Both the position numbers and the translations under genes were made by a program. From Arthrobacter koreensis (GTDB lineage: Bacteria > Actinomycetota > Actinomycetes > Actinomycetales > Micrococcaceae), in the NCBI RefSeq assembly GCF_009193255.1, contig NZ_WACG01000007.1, positions 151,637 through 215,636 of the forward strand: DNA of 64,000 nt. Direction: 5' to 3'. The stretch's first letter is position 1, and every line of letters starts with the position of its first letter. Shown here piece by piece: positions 1 to 9,096 of this stretch. The notes beneath the pieces were generated by a model. It did not search any database. It worked only from the letters and a program-made list of their open reading frames with translations, and was not told where the DNA came from.

Positions 1-183
1 GCTGCCGGGATCTCGGCGGACACCTGGCGTCAGTTCGCGGCCGACGTCGACCTCCCGGAGGGCGAGCACACCCTCACGGTGCGGGCGATCGATGCCAAGG
101 GCAACGTGCAGGACGAAGCGCAGCGTCCGGTGGTCCCGGACGGCGCAACCGGGCTGCACTCCATCCGCGTCACCGCGGGCTGA
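1..183 (+). CDS. Sulfite oxidase-like molybdopterin oxidoreductase, C-terminal fragment
   Basis: The window opens inside this gene; only the last 60 codons before TGA are present. The visible residues include GEHTLTVRAIDAKGN and later PDGATGLHSIRV. This is the pattern of the immunoglobulin-like Mo-co dimerisation domain that closes sulfite oxidase and nitrate reductase type enzymes. In that family the domain follows the molybdopterin-binding domain and carries the dimer contact. The molybdenum cofactor genes that start 870 bp downstream fit a molybdoenzyme here. The N-terminal catalytic part is outside the window, so the exact substrate cannot be stated. Confidence 0.7.
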   Translation, partial: AAGISADTWRQFAADVDLPEGEHTLTVRAIDAKGNVQDEAQRPVVPDGATGLHSIRVTAG

Positions 184-210
184 GCCGTGCCGGTCCGCTA
201 GGGTCGGAGC

Positions 211-1023
211 ATGGCGATCCACAAGCTCGGGGGCACGTACAACTTCAGGGACACCGGTGGCCTGCCACTGGCCGACGGCGGCACCACAGCCTGCGGGGTC
301 CTTTACCGGTCCGACGCCATCAGCTCGCTGACGCCGACGGGCCTGGCAGACCTGGCCGGCTCCGGAATCCGGGTCATTATCGACTACCGCACACCAGCGG
401 AGCAGAAGATGGCCCCGGACCGCCTCCCGGCAGCCAGGGAGGTGGAAAAGGTGGACCTCCCGCTGCTCGAAGGAGCATTCACCGGGATGGCCGGGGAGGC
501 CATGCAGCGTGCGGCGGCGTCGGGTGATCCGGCAGCCGCACGGAAGGCAATGGAGGCAGCGCTTGAACGGCTGCCCACCCTCGGCCAGCTCTACATCGGG
601 ATGCTGGAGCACGGCGCCGCCAACTTCGCACGCACCGCTGGAGAGGTTGCGGCGGGGGAGGGCGCAGTGCTGATCCACTGCACCGCAGGCAAGGACCGCA
701 CCGGAGTCGCCGCGGCCCTGCTCCTGGACGCCGCCGGCGCCGACAGGGACGCCGTCGTGGCTGATTACGAACGCAGCGGGCAGGACCTGGCGGGAGAGTG
801 GTCGGACCGGATGCTGGGAATGGTTGGGAGCATGGGCGTCCCGCTGACGGAACAGATAGTCACCCTGATTACGCGCGCGCCTGCGGAAGCCATCCAGTCC
901 GCACTGGGCTGGGTCGAGGAGACCTATGGCTCCGCCGCCGCGTACCTCAGGGCCGGCGGGCTGACAGATACTGAGCTCACCCGGCTGCGTGCCCGCCTGC
1001 GGCAGCCGCGCGCCCAGGCATAG
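211..1023 (+). CDS. Tyrosine-protein phosphatase (Y_phosphatase3 / SIWI-like family)
   Basis: 270 aa, probably cytoplasmic, with no signal peptide or membrane segment. The N-terminus has the NFRDTGG motif (about residues 11-17), which is typical of this actinobacterial phosphatase family (PtpB-like). The active-site loop HCTAGKDRTG sits at residues 156-165, giving nucleophile Cys157 and phosphate-binding Arg163 (CX5R). The family removes phosphate from phosphotyrosine and sometimes from phosphoserine/threonine or phosphoinositides; the substrate here is unknown. The ATG at 211 begins 27 bp after the preceding stop. It lies between the molybdoenzyme and moeA, but nothing suggests a role in cofactor synthesis. 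Confidence 0.85.
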   Translation: MAIHKLGGTYNFRDTGGLPLADGGTTACGVLYRSDAISSLTPTGLADLAGSGIRVIIDYRTPAEQKMAPDRLPAAREVEKVDLPLLEGAFTGMAGEAMQRAAASGDPAAARKAMEAALERLPTLGQLYIGMLEHGAANFARTAGEVAAGEGAVLIHCTAGKDRTGVAAALLLDAAGADRDAVVADYERSGQDLAGEWSDRMLGMVGSMGVPLTEQIVTLITRAPAEAIQSALGWVEETYGSAAAYLRAGGLTDTELTRLRARLRQPRAQA

Positions 1024-1053
1024 ACTCATGCGCAAAAGAAAGACTGGATACGG

Positions 1054-2304
1054 GTGGGAAACGTGAGTGCAGGCAGCCGGGTGCATCCCGTGGCAGAACA
1101 CCAGGACACCGTCCGTGCGCTGCTGGCAGACAGCCTGCAGCAGCGCGTCCAGCAGCGCAGCCTCGTCGAAGCAGCCGGACGCATCCTGGCCGGTGACGTC
1201 ACCGCGCCGCGCAGCCTGCCGCCGTTCGCCAACTCGCAGATGGACGGTTACGCGGTAAGGTCCGCCGAGCTGGCCGGACCGGACGGGAGCACCGTCGAGC
1301 TGCAGGCAGCAGCGCCCATCCCCGCAGGTGCTGCGGCCCCCGCGCTGCGCCCGGGAACCGCGGCCCCCATCATGACCGGCGCCATGCTTCCGGCCGGAGC
1401 GGACGCCGTCGTCCCGATTGAACGTGCGCAGCCGGATTCCTTCTTCGATCCCGCAGACCTCGCCGGGGCCCGTGTGCTCCTGCCGCGCGGAGTCCCGGCA
1501 GGACAGTTTGTCCGGACAGCCGGCAGCGATATTCCCTCCGGAACCCGGGCACTTGCCGGGGGCACGCTGCTGGGACCGGCCCAGCTGGGCCTGCTGGCAG
1601 CCCTGGGTATTGCAGCCGTGCCGGTGCTGGCACCGGTGCGCGTGATGTTGCTGAGTACCGGGGACGAAGTAGTTGAACCGGGCCAGGACCTCGCTCCGGG
1701 ACAGATCCACGACGCCAACACCACCCTCCTGGCGGCCAGCCTCCGCGACGCCGGAGCGGAAGTGGTCCGCTCCCGGATTCTCGCGGATTCCCCGGCGGAC
1801 TTCAGGAGCGCCCTGCGCGATGAACTCTCATCCGGCAGGGCAGACCTTGTGGTGACCACCGGCGGCATCAGCAAGGGTGCCTATGAAGTAGTGCGGCTTG
1901 CGCTGGAAGCGGAGGGCGTCGAGTTCTTCCCGGTGGCGATGCAGCCGGGCGGCCCGCAGGGTGCCGGCCGGGTTGACGGCGTCCCGTTCCTCGCGTTTCC
2001 CGGCAACCCGGTCAGCGCGCTGGTCTCCTTCGAGGTCTTCCTGCGCCCCGCGCTGACGGCGCTCACCGGACTTCCCCGGCCCCGTCCCGCCCTCAGCGCG
2101 GTCCTGGACGAGACGGCGGACAGCCCCGAGGGAAAATTGCAGGTGCGGCGGGGACTCTTCCGCAACGGACGAGTGGGGATGGTCGGCGGGCCCGGCTCCC
2201 ACCTGGTCCATGCCCTGGCCGAGTCCAACGCGCTCGTCCTCGTCCCGGAAGGCACCGGACGGGTAGAAGCCGGCTCGGAAGTGACAGTATGGCTCTTGGA
2301 GTAA
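1054..2304 (+). CDS. moeA: Molybdopterin molybdenumtransferase MoeA
   Basis: 416 aa, the usual MoeA length. MoeA inserts molybdate into adenylylated molybdopterin, the last step of molybdenum cofactor synthesis. The N-terminal part has the conserved FANSQMDGYAV stretch (around residue 65). The central MoCF_biosynth fold shows LLSTGDEV, HDANTTLL, VVTTGGIS and the FPGNPVS loop, and a C-terminal domain IV follows. GTG at 1054 is taken as the start; a second in-frame GTG at 1063 is an equally plausible start. It leads a moeA-moaC-mogA-moaE series read in one direction. Confidence 0.93.
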   Translation: MGNVSAGSRVHPVAEHQDTVRALLADSLQQRVQQRSLVEAAGRILAGDVTAPRSLPPFANSQMDGYAVRSAELAGPDGSTVELQAAAPIPAGAAAPALRPGTAAPIMTGAMLPAGADAVVPIERAQPDSFFDPADLAGARVLLPRGVPAGQFVRTAGSDIPSGTRALAGGTLLGPAQLGLLAALGIAAVPVLAPVRVMLLSTGDEVVEPGQDLAPGQIHDANTTLLAASLRDAGAEVVRSRILADSPADFRSALRDELSSGRADLVVTTGGISKGAYEVVRLALEAEGVEFFPVAMQPGGPQGAGRVDGVPFLAFPGNPVSALVSFEVFLRPALTALTGLPRPRPALSAVLDETADSPEGKLQVRRGLFRNGRVGMVGGPGSHLVHALAESNALVLVPEGTGRVEAGSEVTVWLLE

Positions 2305-2346
2305 GCCAACGCACAGGCTTAGAAGCACCATCGAAAGGACCCGAAC

Positions 2347-2841
2347 ATGTCCGGGGAAGAACGCTCCGGGGACGCACCGGCCCTCACCCACGTCCGCGCG
2401 GACGGCACCGCCCACATGGTTGACGTCTCCGCCAAGGCCGAAACCTCCCGCGAAGCCACCGCCCAGGCAGTCCTGAAGACCACCGAAGACGTGGTCCGGC
2501 TGCTCAGCGACGGAAACCTGCCCAAAGGCGATGCCTTTGCCGTATCCCGCGTCGCCGGGATCATGGCCGCCAAGCAGACCTCGAACCTGATCCCGCTGTG
2601 CCACCCGCTGCCCATCACCAAGGTGACCGTGGACTTCGAGCCGCAGGAGAGCACCATCCTCATGAAGGCCACCGTGAAGACCAAGGCCCTCACCGGCGTC
2701 GAAATGGAGGCCCTGACCGCGGTTTCGGTCACAGCGCTGACGCTCTATGACATGGTCAAGGCCGTGGACAAGCATGCCGTGGTCTCAGACATCATGGTGC
2801 TGGCAAAGTCCGGCGGCAAGAGCGGAGACTGGAGCCTGTGA
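2347..2841 (+). CDS. moaC: Cyclic pyranopterin monophosphate synthase MoaC
   Basis: 164 aa, a full-length MoaC. With MoaA it converts GTP to cyclic pyranopterin monophosphate, the first step of molybdopterin synthesis. Signature residues are visible: MVDVSAK near residue 24, [13 protein letters not shown] from residue 60, [10 protein letters not shown] around 81-90, and [20 protein letters not shown] before the C-terminal KSGGKSG. The last four bases overlap the start of the next gene, which suggests translational coupling. moaA and moaD are not in the window. Confidence 0.95.
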   Translation: MSGEERSGDAPALTHVRADGTAHMVDVSAKAETSREATAQAVLKTTEDVVRLLSDGNLPKGDAFAVSRVAGIMAAKQTSNLIPLCHPLPITKVTVDFEPQESTILMKATVKTKALTGVEMEALTAVSVTALTLYDMVKAVDKHAVVSDIMVLAKSGGKSGDWSL

Positions 2842-3338
2842 GCCGCCGCACCGACCCTGCGCCGCGCCGGACGGCCGCCATCCTGGTTGCCTCCACACGG
2901 GCAGCTGCCGGGATCTACCAGGATGAGGCCGGACCGCTGCTGCAGGACTGGCTGTACAGCCGCGGCTATGACGTTGTGCTCGCCGAAGTGGTTCCCGACG
3001 GCGAGCAGGTTGGCGCTGCGCTGCACCGCATGCTCGCCCTGGAGCCTTCGGTGTTGATCACCAGCGGCGGGACCGGCATCAGTTCCACGGACGCCACGCC
3101 GGAACAGACCCTGCCTCTGCTGGACCGCCAGGTTCCCGGGATCATGGAGGCGCTGCGTGCGCATGGGCTGACCAAAACCCCCATGGCTGCGCTGACGCGC
3201 GGATACGCCGGGACAGCCGGGAGGACGTTCGTGCTGAACCTGCCCGGCTCGCCGTCCGGCGTCACGGATTCACTGGAGGTCCTGGAGCCGGTTCTTGGAC
3301 ATATCTGCGGCCAGCTGGAGGGCATCAATGAGCACTAG
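2838..3338 (+). CDS. mogA: Molybdopterin adenylyltransferase (MogA/MoaB family)
   Basis: 166 aa single-domain MoCF_biosynth protein. It adenylylates molybdopterin to prepare it for metal insertion by MoeA. The motif [15 protein letters not shown] (about residues 75-90) and the later [10 protein letters not shown] loop mark the family. The GTG start overlaps the moaC stop by 4 bp. MoaB-type and MogA-type members cannot be separated by eye, so the symbol is provisional; the location between moaC and moaE fits either name. Confidence 0.88.
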   Translation: MSRRTDPAPRRTAAILVASTRAAAGIYQDEAGPLLQDWLYSRGYDVVLAEVVPDGEQVGAALHRMLALEPSVLITSGGTGISSTDATPEQTLPLLDRQVPGIMEALRAHGLTKTPMAALTRGYAGTAGRTFVLNLPGSPSGVTDSLEVLEPVLGHICGQLEGINEH

Positions 3339-3768
3339 CGAAGTAGTTGCGGCAACTGTCAGTGACTCTGCCCTGGACACCGAAACCGCCTACACCGGGG
3401 TTTGGACGCCGGAGGCAGGCGCGGTTGTCACCTTCAGCGGAATCGTGCGGAACCACGACGGCGGCAAGGACGTGCGTTCGCTCGGTTACAGTGCGCATCC
3501 AACCGCCACGGCGGTGATCTCCGACGTTGCGGTCCGGATCGCCGCGAAGTATGACGGAGTGCGAATCTGGGCAGCCCACCGAACCGGTCCGCTGGAAATC
3601 GGCGATGCCGCACTGGTGGCAGCCGTGGCCTCTGCCCACCGGGGAACCGCCTTCGCGGCGTGCTCGGAACTGGTTGACACCGTGAAGGCGGAGGTGCCCA
3701 TCTGGAAGGAACAGGTCTTCGCTGACGGCACCGTGGAGTGGGTAGGCGTCAGTAACGCCCCGGCATGA
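3328..3768 (+). CDS. moaE: Molybdopterin synthase catalytic subunit MoaE
   Basis: 146 aa from the ATG at 3328, which overlaps the 3' end of mogA by 11 bp. An in-frame start at 3295 would add 11 residues but lies deep in mogA and has no support. MoaE, with the sulfur carrier MoaD, inserts dithiolene sulfur into cyclic pyranopterin monophosphate. Visible family marks are TFSGIVRNHDGGKDV, then HRTGPLEIGDAAL and KAEVPIWKEQ, which contains the catalytic-site lysines. No moaD follows, so the small subunit must be encoded elsewhere. Confidence 0.92.
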   Translation: MSTSEVVAATVSDSALDTETAYTGVWTPEAGAVVTFSGIVRNHDGGKDVRSLGYSAHPTATAVISDVAVRIAAKYDGVRIWAAHRTGPLEIGDAALVAAVASAHRGTAFAACSELVDTVKAEVPIWKEQVFADGTVEWVGVSNAPA

Positions 3769-3784
3769 CCGGTAATCTGGATCC

Positions 3785-4543
3785 ATGAGCAATAAACTGC
3801 CCGTCGCGGTGCTGGGAGCCACCGGTCGCATGGGATCCGAAGCAGTTCAAGCCGTGGAAGCGGCACCGGACATGGAACTGGTAGCTGCGCTTGGCCGGAA
3901 GGATCCGCTGCAGACCCTGGTATCCGCCGGCGCGCGGTACGTGGTGGACCTGACCGTTCCGGACAGCACCGAGGCCAATGTCCGCTTCGCCGTCGAACAC
4001 GGCATGCACGCGGTGGTGGGGACCACCGGCTGGGACGCCGGGCGCCTCGAGCGGCTGGACGCCCTGCTTGCCGGGCACCCCGAGACCGGCGTGCTGATCG
4101 CCCCGAACTTCGCCCTCGGCTCCGTGCTCGCCTCCGCGTTCGCGGCCAAGGCGGCACGGTACTTCGAATCGGTGGAAATCGTTGAGCTGCACCACCCCAA
4201 CAAGGTGGATGCGCCGTCGGGCACCGCCGTCCGCACCGCGGAGCTTATGGCTGCCGCCCGGGCGGAGGCCGGTATCCCGGCGTCTCCGGACGCAACCACC
4301 AAGGAGGTCCCGGGTGCCCGCGGTGCCGACGTCGACGGCATCCGGGTGCACTCGGTGCGCCTTCGCGGGCTGGTTGCGCACCAGGAAGTCCTGCTGGGCG
4401 GCGAGGGCGAGCAGCTCACCATCCGCCACGATTCGTACGACCGGGCCTCCTTCATGCCCGGTGTCCTCCTGGGCCTGCGCGAAGTAGCTGCGCACCCGGG
4501 CCTCACCGTCGGACTCGACGGCTACCTCAACCTGAACGCCTAA
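3785..4543 (+). CDS. dapB: 4-hydroxy-tetrahydrodipicolinate reductase DapB
   Basis: 252 aa, normal DapB size. It reduces hydroxy-tetrahydrodipicolinate with NAD(P)H in the diaminopimelate/lysine pathway. The N-terminal Rossmann motif is GATGRMG (residues 10-16). GTTGWD and the ELHHPNKVDAPSGTA block hold the catalytic His and Lys region, and RHDSYDRASFMPG lies near the end. dapA, the preceding pathway step, is 1.8 kb downstream and dapF is at 21164, so lysine genes are scattered across the window. Confidence 0.96.
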   Translation: MSNKLPVAVLGATGRMGSEAVQAVEAAPDMELVAALGRKDPLQTLVSAGARYVVDLTVPDSTEANVRFAVEHGMHAVVGTTGWDAGRLERLDALLAGHPETGVLIAPNFALGSVLASAFAAKAARYFESVEIVELHHPNKVDAPSGTAVRTAELMAAARAEAGIPASPDATTKEVPGARGADVDGIRVHSVRLRGLVAHQEVLLGGEGEQLTIRHDSYDRASFMPGVLLGLREVAAHPGLTVGLDGYLNLNA

Positions 4544-4554
4544 GGAAACCTGCG

Positions 4555-5037
4555 TTGTCCACTTTCTTCTCCGGACTGTTCCAAAACAAGGCCAAGATCG
4601 GCGTCCTGCTGGTCACGGTGCTCCTGGTGTTCTACATCCTGGTGGTCGCCCAGCGCGGCTGGCTGCTGCTGACTTCCGACGGGCTCGTGACGAAAGCGAT
4701 GGGTGCGGCGTACTTCGTCCTGCCCGCGGTCGGTGTCTGGGCGCTGGTCCGTGAGCTGCTCTTCGGCGTGAAGACCGAGAAGATGGCCCGGATCCTCGCG
4801 GACGAGGGCGGCCTGCCGGTTGACAACCTGCCGCGCACCCCGGGCGGCCGGATTGTCCGCGAAGCCGCAGACGCCGAGTTCCCCAAATACCAGGCCGAGG
4901 TGGAGGCGGACCCGGAACAGTGGCGTGCCTGGTTCCGCCTCTCCTGCGCCTACGACGCCGCCGGGGACCGCAAGCGTGCCCGTTCGTCGATGCGCGAGGC
5001 CGGCAAGCTGTTCAGCGCCTCAGTTCCGGCCAGCTGA
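4555..5037 (+). CDS. Small membrane protein with TPR-like C-terminus
   Basis: 160 aa beginning with TTG at 4555 behind an AAGGAA element, 11 bp after dapB. Two hydrophobic helices are visible, about residues 15-38 (rich in Val/Leu) and 49-70. A hydrophilic tail ends with DPEQWRAWFRLSCAYDAAGD, which looks like one tetratricopeptide-type helix pair. It resembles the conserved hypothetical that often follows dapB in this family of bacteria. The function is unknown. The final codons and the stop are duplicated in tandem just downstream (see the repeat at 5021-5056). Confidence 0.75.
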   Translation: MSTFFSGLFQNKAKIGVLLVTVLLVFYILVVAQRGWLLLTSDGLVTKAMGAAYFVLPAVGVWALVRELLFGVKTEKMARILADEGGLPVDNLPRTPGGRIVREAADAEFPKYQAEVEADPEQWRAWFRLSCAYDAAGDRKRARSSMREAGKLFSASVPAS

Positions 5038-5056
5038 CCAGTTCCGGCCAGCTGAC
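5021..5056 (+). repeat. 18-bp tandem duplication spanning a stop codon
   Basis: The 18-mer CAGTTCCGGCCAGCTGAC occurs twice in immediate succession (5021-5038 and 5039-5056). The first copy holds the last codons and TGA of the upstream gene, so the second copy is a duplicate of the coding end. The second copy can also pair imperfectly with 5059-5073 to give a GC-rich hairpin in the convergent intergenic gap, a possible two-way terminator. Confidence 0.85.
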
Positions 5057-5104
5057 TCTTTCAGCCGGCTGGCTGGTTCCGCCGTCTTACCGCCGTGTGG
5101 GTGC

Positions 5105-6277
5105 CTAACGCCGCTCCCCGGTGAGTTTCCCATCCCGAGCCAGCCGTGAGGCACCCGAAGCCACGGTCTCCAGCGGTCCGCGGGAACCGAGCTTGAAGAA
5201 GGCGATTCCGAGCAGCACTGCGGCAGCTGCCTGCGGCCAGAACACCCAGGACGGGTCCAGCGGAGGATCCTGCGCGTCAACTATCGCCATTACCCAGATG
5301 TGCATGCTGTAGAGCGTGAGGGTCATGGCGCCTGCGGCGGAGAGCGGCAGCAGCAGGTTCGGGCGTGCCCGGGTCAGCAGCAGGCAGGCGCCAACGACGG
5401 CGGCCGATGTGCCGCAGGTGTGCAGCAGGTCCAGCGTGGTTCCCGAGTGCGGTGCACTCACCGCAAGCCACCACCAGGAGCCGGATTGCTCGACGCCGGT
5501 GAGGTTGACCTCCAGCATCCGGCCGATCGGCCAGCGCCGGCCGGATTCCGTTGCCAGCAGTTCCGCGAAGCCGCCGGCATCGATGAGCAGGTAGGCACTG
5601 ATGTACTTAGCGGCAACGGCAGAGAAGATTCCGCCGATCACCAGTCCCGCCTGCACCGGCAGGGACCGGAGGTCCAGGCGCCCGATGACCATTCCCACCA
5701 GCAGGTAGCTCAGCCACTGCACGGTGGGATAGAAGCCGGTGAAGAACACGTCGGCAGCAAGGGTGGCCGGCTCGGCAAAGTGTTCCCAGGTGATGTTCCC
5801 GCCCACGTCCGGCGGGTTGAGGTTCTCCTGCAGCCAGGGCCGCACCAGGTACGCCAGGACGGGGGAGAGGCAAATCCACCCGCCTGCCCACGCTGCAAGC
5901 CTGCCTAGGGACATGGAGGTGAAGGGCAGCACCATCAGGAACAGCACGGCGTAATGGAACAGGATGATGGCAATTGACGTGTCCAGCCCGCCCAGCAGCA
6001 GGCCCACCAGGGCGATCACCGCGGCACGGGCCGCAATGCCGCGCCGGCTGGCACCGGGCGAGCGGCCGGTTCCCGGGTTCGTCCCGCCGGTGAGCAGGGC
6101 AAGGCCAATGCCGGCTACGACGGCGAACAGGGCAGAGGCCCGGCCGGAGAAAGCCAGTGCCACGAACGTGGGTTCACCCGTCGCAGGATCATACAACGGG
6201 AAAATGTGGGTGGACATCATGCCCAGCAGCGCCACCCCGCGGGCCGCATCGATGCCCGTCAGACGCGTTCTGCTCAT
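5105..6277 (-). CDS. Polytopic membrane protein, DUF1624/DUF418 acyltransferase-like family
   Basis: 390 aa and strongly hydrophobic throughout, with about ten predicted membrane segments. It opens with RLTGIDAARGVALLGMM, the pattern of the heparan-alpha-glucosaminide N-acetyltransferase catalytic-like family (DUF1624), often listed with DUF418 proteins. Such proteins probably move acyl groups across or at the membrane; the substrate here is unknown. It is transcribed towards the dapB-side genes and away from dapA, leaving about 90 bp for two divergent promoters. Confidence 0.75.
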   Translation of the reverse strand: MSRTRLTGIDAARGVALLGMMSTHIFPLYDPATGEPTFVALAFSGRASALFAVVAGIGLALLTGGTNPGTGRSPGASRRGIAARAAVIALVGLLLGGLDTSIAIILFHYAVLFLMVLPFTSMSLGRLAAWAGGWICLSPVLAYLVRPWLQENLNPPDVGGNITWEHFAEPATLAADVFFTGFYPTVQWLSYLLVGMVIGRLDLRSLPVQAGLVIGGIFSAVAAKYISAYLLIDAGGFAELLATESGRRWPIGRMLEVNLTGVEQSGSWWWLAVSAPHSGTTLDLLHTCGTSAAVVGACLLLTRARPNLLLPLSAAGAMTLTLYSMHIWVMAIVDAQDPPLDPSWVFWPQAAAAVLLGIAFFKLGSRGPLETVASGASRLARDGKLTGERR

Positions 6278-6366
6278 TCCAGAATCGTCTCACAGGGCCC
6301 GGACTGCCAGGGCTGCGAGGGTGTCCGTTTGTCCCAATCGCAGCTCCAACAGGTAACGTTTTACCC

Positions 6367-7287
6367 ATGGCAGACTCTGATATTCGTTCCCGTCCGTTTG
6401 GAACCCTGGTGACCGCCATGGTCACCCCTTTCACAGCAGACGGAGAAGTTGACTTCGACGCCACTGCGTTCCTGGCCAACAAGCTGGTTGAGGATGGCTG
6501 CGACGGCCTGGTTGTTTCGGGAACCACCGGCGAAACCTCCACGCTTGAGGACAGCGAAAAGGAAGACCTTTTCCGTGTCGTGGCGCAGACCGTCGGCGGC
6601 CGGGCGAAAGTCATTGCCGGTACCGGAACCAACCACACCTCCCACTCCGTCGAGATGGCCCGCCGCGCCGAGCGCGCCGGCGCCGACGGCCAGCTGGTAG
6701 TGACCCCGTACTACAACAAGCCGACGCAGGCGGGCGTCATCGCCCACTTTGACGCGGTATCGGCGGCAAGCGACCTGCCCATCATGATCTATGACATTCC
6801 GGGCCGCGCCGGAATTCCCATCGCCACGGAGACGATGTTCCGCCTCGCGGAGAGCCCCAAGGTCCTGGCGCTCAAGGACGCCAAGGCCGATTTCGCGGCC
6901 GTAACCCGCGTCCTGGCAAACACCACGCTCGACGTCTACGCCGGTGACGACGGACTGACGCTGCCGTGGATGGTGGCCGGAGCGGCCGGCGTCGTCAGCG
7001 TCAGTGCCCACGTTGCCACCGGTGCCTTCCGTGCCCTCGTTGACGCGGCCGCCGCAGGAGATTTTGACAAGGCCCGCAGGATCCACTTCGAACTGGATCC
7101 GGTAGTGCGAGCCGTAATGACACACATACCAGGTGCCATTTCCGCCAAGCAGATCCTGAAGATGCAGGGAGTGATCCCCAACGCGGCCGTACGGCTGCCG
7201 CTGGTTGCTCCCGATGCCATCGAAATGGAAGCTGTCCTGGCGGACCTGGCCGAAGCAGGATGGGACTTTTCCCAGGACAAGGCGTAA
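6367..7287 (+). CDS. dapA: 4-hydroxy-tetrahydrodipicolinate synthase DapA
   Basis: 306 aa from the ATG at 6367. An open frame extends upstream to 6157 but encodes low-quality sequence overlapping the divergent gene. DapA condenses pyruvate and aspartate semialdehyde, the committed step towards diaminopimelate and lysine. Visible marks are VSGTTGETSTL (substrate-binding loop), TPYYNKPTQAG with the catalytic Tyr, and VLALKDAK with the Schiff-base Lys170. The RNase J gene begins 6 bp after its stop, so the two are probably co-transcribed, a common pairing in actinobacteria. Confidence 0.96.
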   Translation: MADSDIRSRPFGTLVTAMVTPFTADGEVDFDATAFLANKLVEDGCDGLVVSGTTGETSTLEDSEKEDLFRVVAQTVGGRAKVIAGTGTNHTSHSVEMARRAERAGADGQLVVTPYYNKPTQAGVIAHFDAVSAASDLPIMIYDIPGRAGIPIATETMFRLAESPKVLALKDAKADFAAVTRVLANTTLDVYAGDDGLTLPWMVAGAAGVVSVSAHVATGAFRALVDAAAAGDFDKARRIHFELDPVVRAVMTHIPGAISAKQILKMQGVIPNAAVRLPLVAPDAIEMEAVLADLAEAGWDFSQDKA

Positions 7288-7293
7288 TAAAAC

Positions 7294-8985
7294 ATGATTG
7301 AAGCTGCGGGCAACGCTCTGCAAACCCCTCCCCGCCTCAAAGACGGAACGCTGCGAATCGTTCCGCTGGGAGGACTCGGAGAAATCGGCCGCAACATGGC
7401 CGTCTTCGAGATCGACGGCAAACTCCTCATCGTCGACTGCGGCGTGCTCTTCCCCGAAGAGACCCAGCCCGGCGTCGACCTGATCCTGCCGGACTTCTCC
7501 TACATTGAGGACCGGCTGGACGACGTCGTGGGCGTTGTGCTCACCCACGGCCACGAGGACCACATCGGTGCGGTTCCCTACCTGCTGCGCCTGAAGAAGG
7601 ACATCCCGCTGATCGGTTCGCAGCTGACGCTGGCACTGATCGAAGCGAAGCTGCAGGAGCACCGCATCAAGCCCTTCACCCTGACCGTGACGGAAGGCCA
7701 GGTCGAGCAGTTCGGTCCGTTCGAATGCGAATTCGTGGCCGTCAACCACTCCATTCCCGATGCCCTCGCAGTCTTTATCCGCACCCGGGCAGGCAACGTG
7801 CTGCACACCGGTGACTTCAAGATGGACCAGCTGCCCCTGGATGGACGCATCACGGACCTCCGCGCCTTCGCCCGCCTCGGCGAAGAAGGCGTGGACCTGT
7901 ACATGGCGGACTCCACCAACGCGGACGTGCCGGGCTTCACCTCCCCGGAAGGAGCAATCGGCCCGGTACTCGAGGAGCTCTTCGGCAAGGTCAAGAAGCG
8001 CATCATCGTTGCGTCCTTCTCCTCGCACATCCACCGCGTGCAGCAGGTGCTCGACGCCGCTGCAGCCCACGGGCGCAAGGTCTGCTTCGTGGGCCGCTCC
8101 ATGGTCCGCAACATGGCCATTGCGGAGAAGCTCGGCTACCTGCACGTCCCCGACGGCATCCTGGTGGACCTGAAGAACGTGGACAACATGCCGGACCACA
8201 AACTGGTCCTGATGTCCACGGGTTCGCAGGGCGAGCCGATGGCAGCACTGTCCCGCATGGCCAACGGCGACCACCGGATCAGCATCGGCAAGGGTGACAC
8301 CGTCATCCTCGCCTCATCCCTGATCCCGGGCAACGAGAACGCGGTGTTCCGTGTGATTAACGGCCTCATGAAGCTCGGCGCCGACGTGGTGCACAAGGGC
8401 ACCGCCAAGATCCACGTTTCAGGCCACGCCTCCGCCGGGGAACTGCTGTACACGTACAACATCCTCAAGCCCAGGAATGCCATGCCCGTGCACGGCGAGA
8501 CCCGGCACCTGATCGCCAACGGCAAGCTCGCGATCCAGACCGGCGTCCCGGAAGAGAACATCATCCTGGCGGACGACGGAACCGTAGTGGACCTGGTGAA
8601 CGGCAAGGCGAAGGTCGTTGGCGCCATCGACTGCGGCTTCGTCTACGTGGACGGCTCCAGCGTTGGCGAGATAACCGACACCGACCTCAAGGACCGCAGG
8701 ATCCTCGGCGAGGAAGGCTTCATCTCAGTCATCACCGTGGTGAACCGCAGCACTGGCACCATCGTGTCCGGTCCGGAGATCCATGCCCGCGGCTTCGCTG
8801 AAGACGACGCAGTGTTCAACGAGATCAAGCCGAAGATCAGCAAGGCACTCGAAGAGGCTGTGACCTCCAACCGGGACCATACTGCCTACCAGCTGCAGCA
8901 GGTGGTCCGCCGAGTGGTGGGAACCTGGGTCAACCGCAGGCTCCGCCGCCGCCCGATGATCGTTCCGGTGGTCCTCGAGGCCTAG
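7294..8985 (+). CDS. rnj: Ribonuclease J
   Basis: 563 aa metallo-beta-lactamase/beta-CASP nuclease with endo- and 5'-exonuclease activity on RNA, central to mRNA decay and rRNA maturation. The zinc ligands are in THGHEDH (His85, His87, Asp89, His90). Later features include HTGDFKMDQ, SFSSHIHRVQQV and SGHASAGEL, then a C-terminal RNase J domain ending RRRPMIVPVVLEA. It starts 6 bp behind dapA and is followed by a strong hairpin. Confidence 0.95.
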   Translation: MIEAAGNALQTPPRLKDGTLRIVPLGGLGEIGRNMAVFEIDGKLLIVDCGVLFPEETQPGVDLILPDFSYIEDRLDDVVGVVLTHGHEDHIGAVPYLLRLKKDIPLIGSQLTLALIEAKLQEHRIKPFTLTVTEGQVEQFGPFECEFVAVNHSIPDALAVFIRTRAGNVLHTGDFKMDQLPLDGRITDLRAFARLGEEGVDLYMADSTNADVPGFTSPEGAIGPVLEELFGKVKKRIIVASFSSHIHRVQQVLDAAAAHGRKVCFVGRSMVRNMAIAEKLGYLHVPDGILVDLKNVDNMPDHKLVLMSTGSQGEPMAALSRMANGDHRISIGKGDTVILASSLIPGNENAVFRVINGLMKLGADVVHKGTAKIHVSGHASAGELLYTYNILKPRNAMPVHGETRHLIANGKLAIQTGVPEENIILADDGTVVDLVNGKAKVVGAIDCGFVYVDGSSVGEITDTDLKDRRILGEEGFISVITVVNRSTGTIVSGPEIHARGFAEDDAVFNEIKPKISKALEEAVTSNRDHTAYQLQQVVRRVVGTWVNRRLRRRPMIVPVVLEA

Positions 8986-9000
8986 GCTCACAAGCCGGTT

Positions 9001-9034
9001 TCCTTCCCCGGACGGGTTCCTGTCCGGGGAAGGA
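9001..9034 (+). terminator. Hairpin terminator after rnj
   Basis: A perfect 13-bp inverted repeat, TCCTTCCCCGGAC at 9001-9013 and its complement at 9022-9034, with an 8-base loop, lies 15 bp after the RNase J stop. There is no long T-run, as is common in high-GC actinobacteria. It separates dapA-rnj from ftsK. Confidence 0.8.
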
Positions 9035-9096
9035 AGAGCGCCCGGTTGGCGCGTATATTCGCCGGTTTTTCCCCGCTGTCCGGTAGCGTGGCACCT

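Noticed and set aside
6361..8274. 637-codon open frame on the minus strand opposite dapA and rnj
   Set aside because: Antisense shadow of two well supported genes; no recognisable motif.
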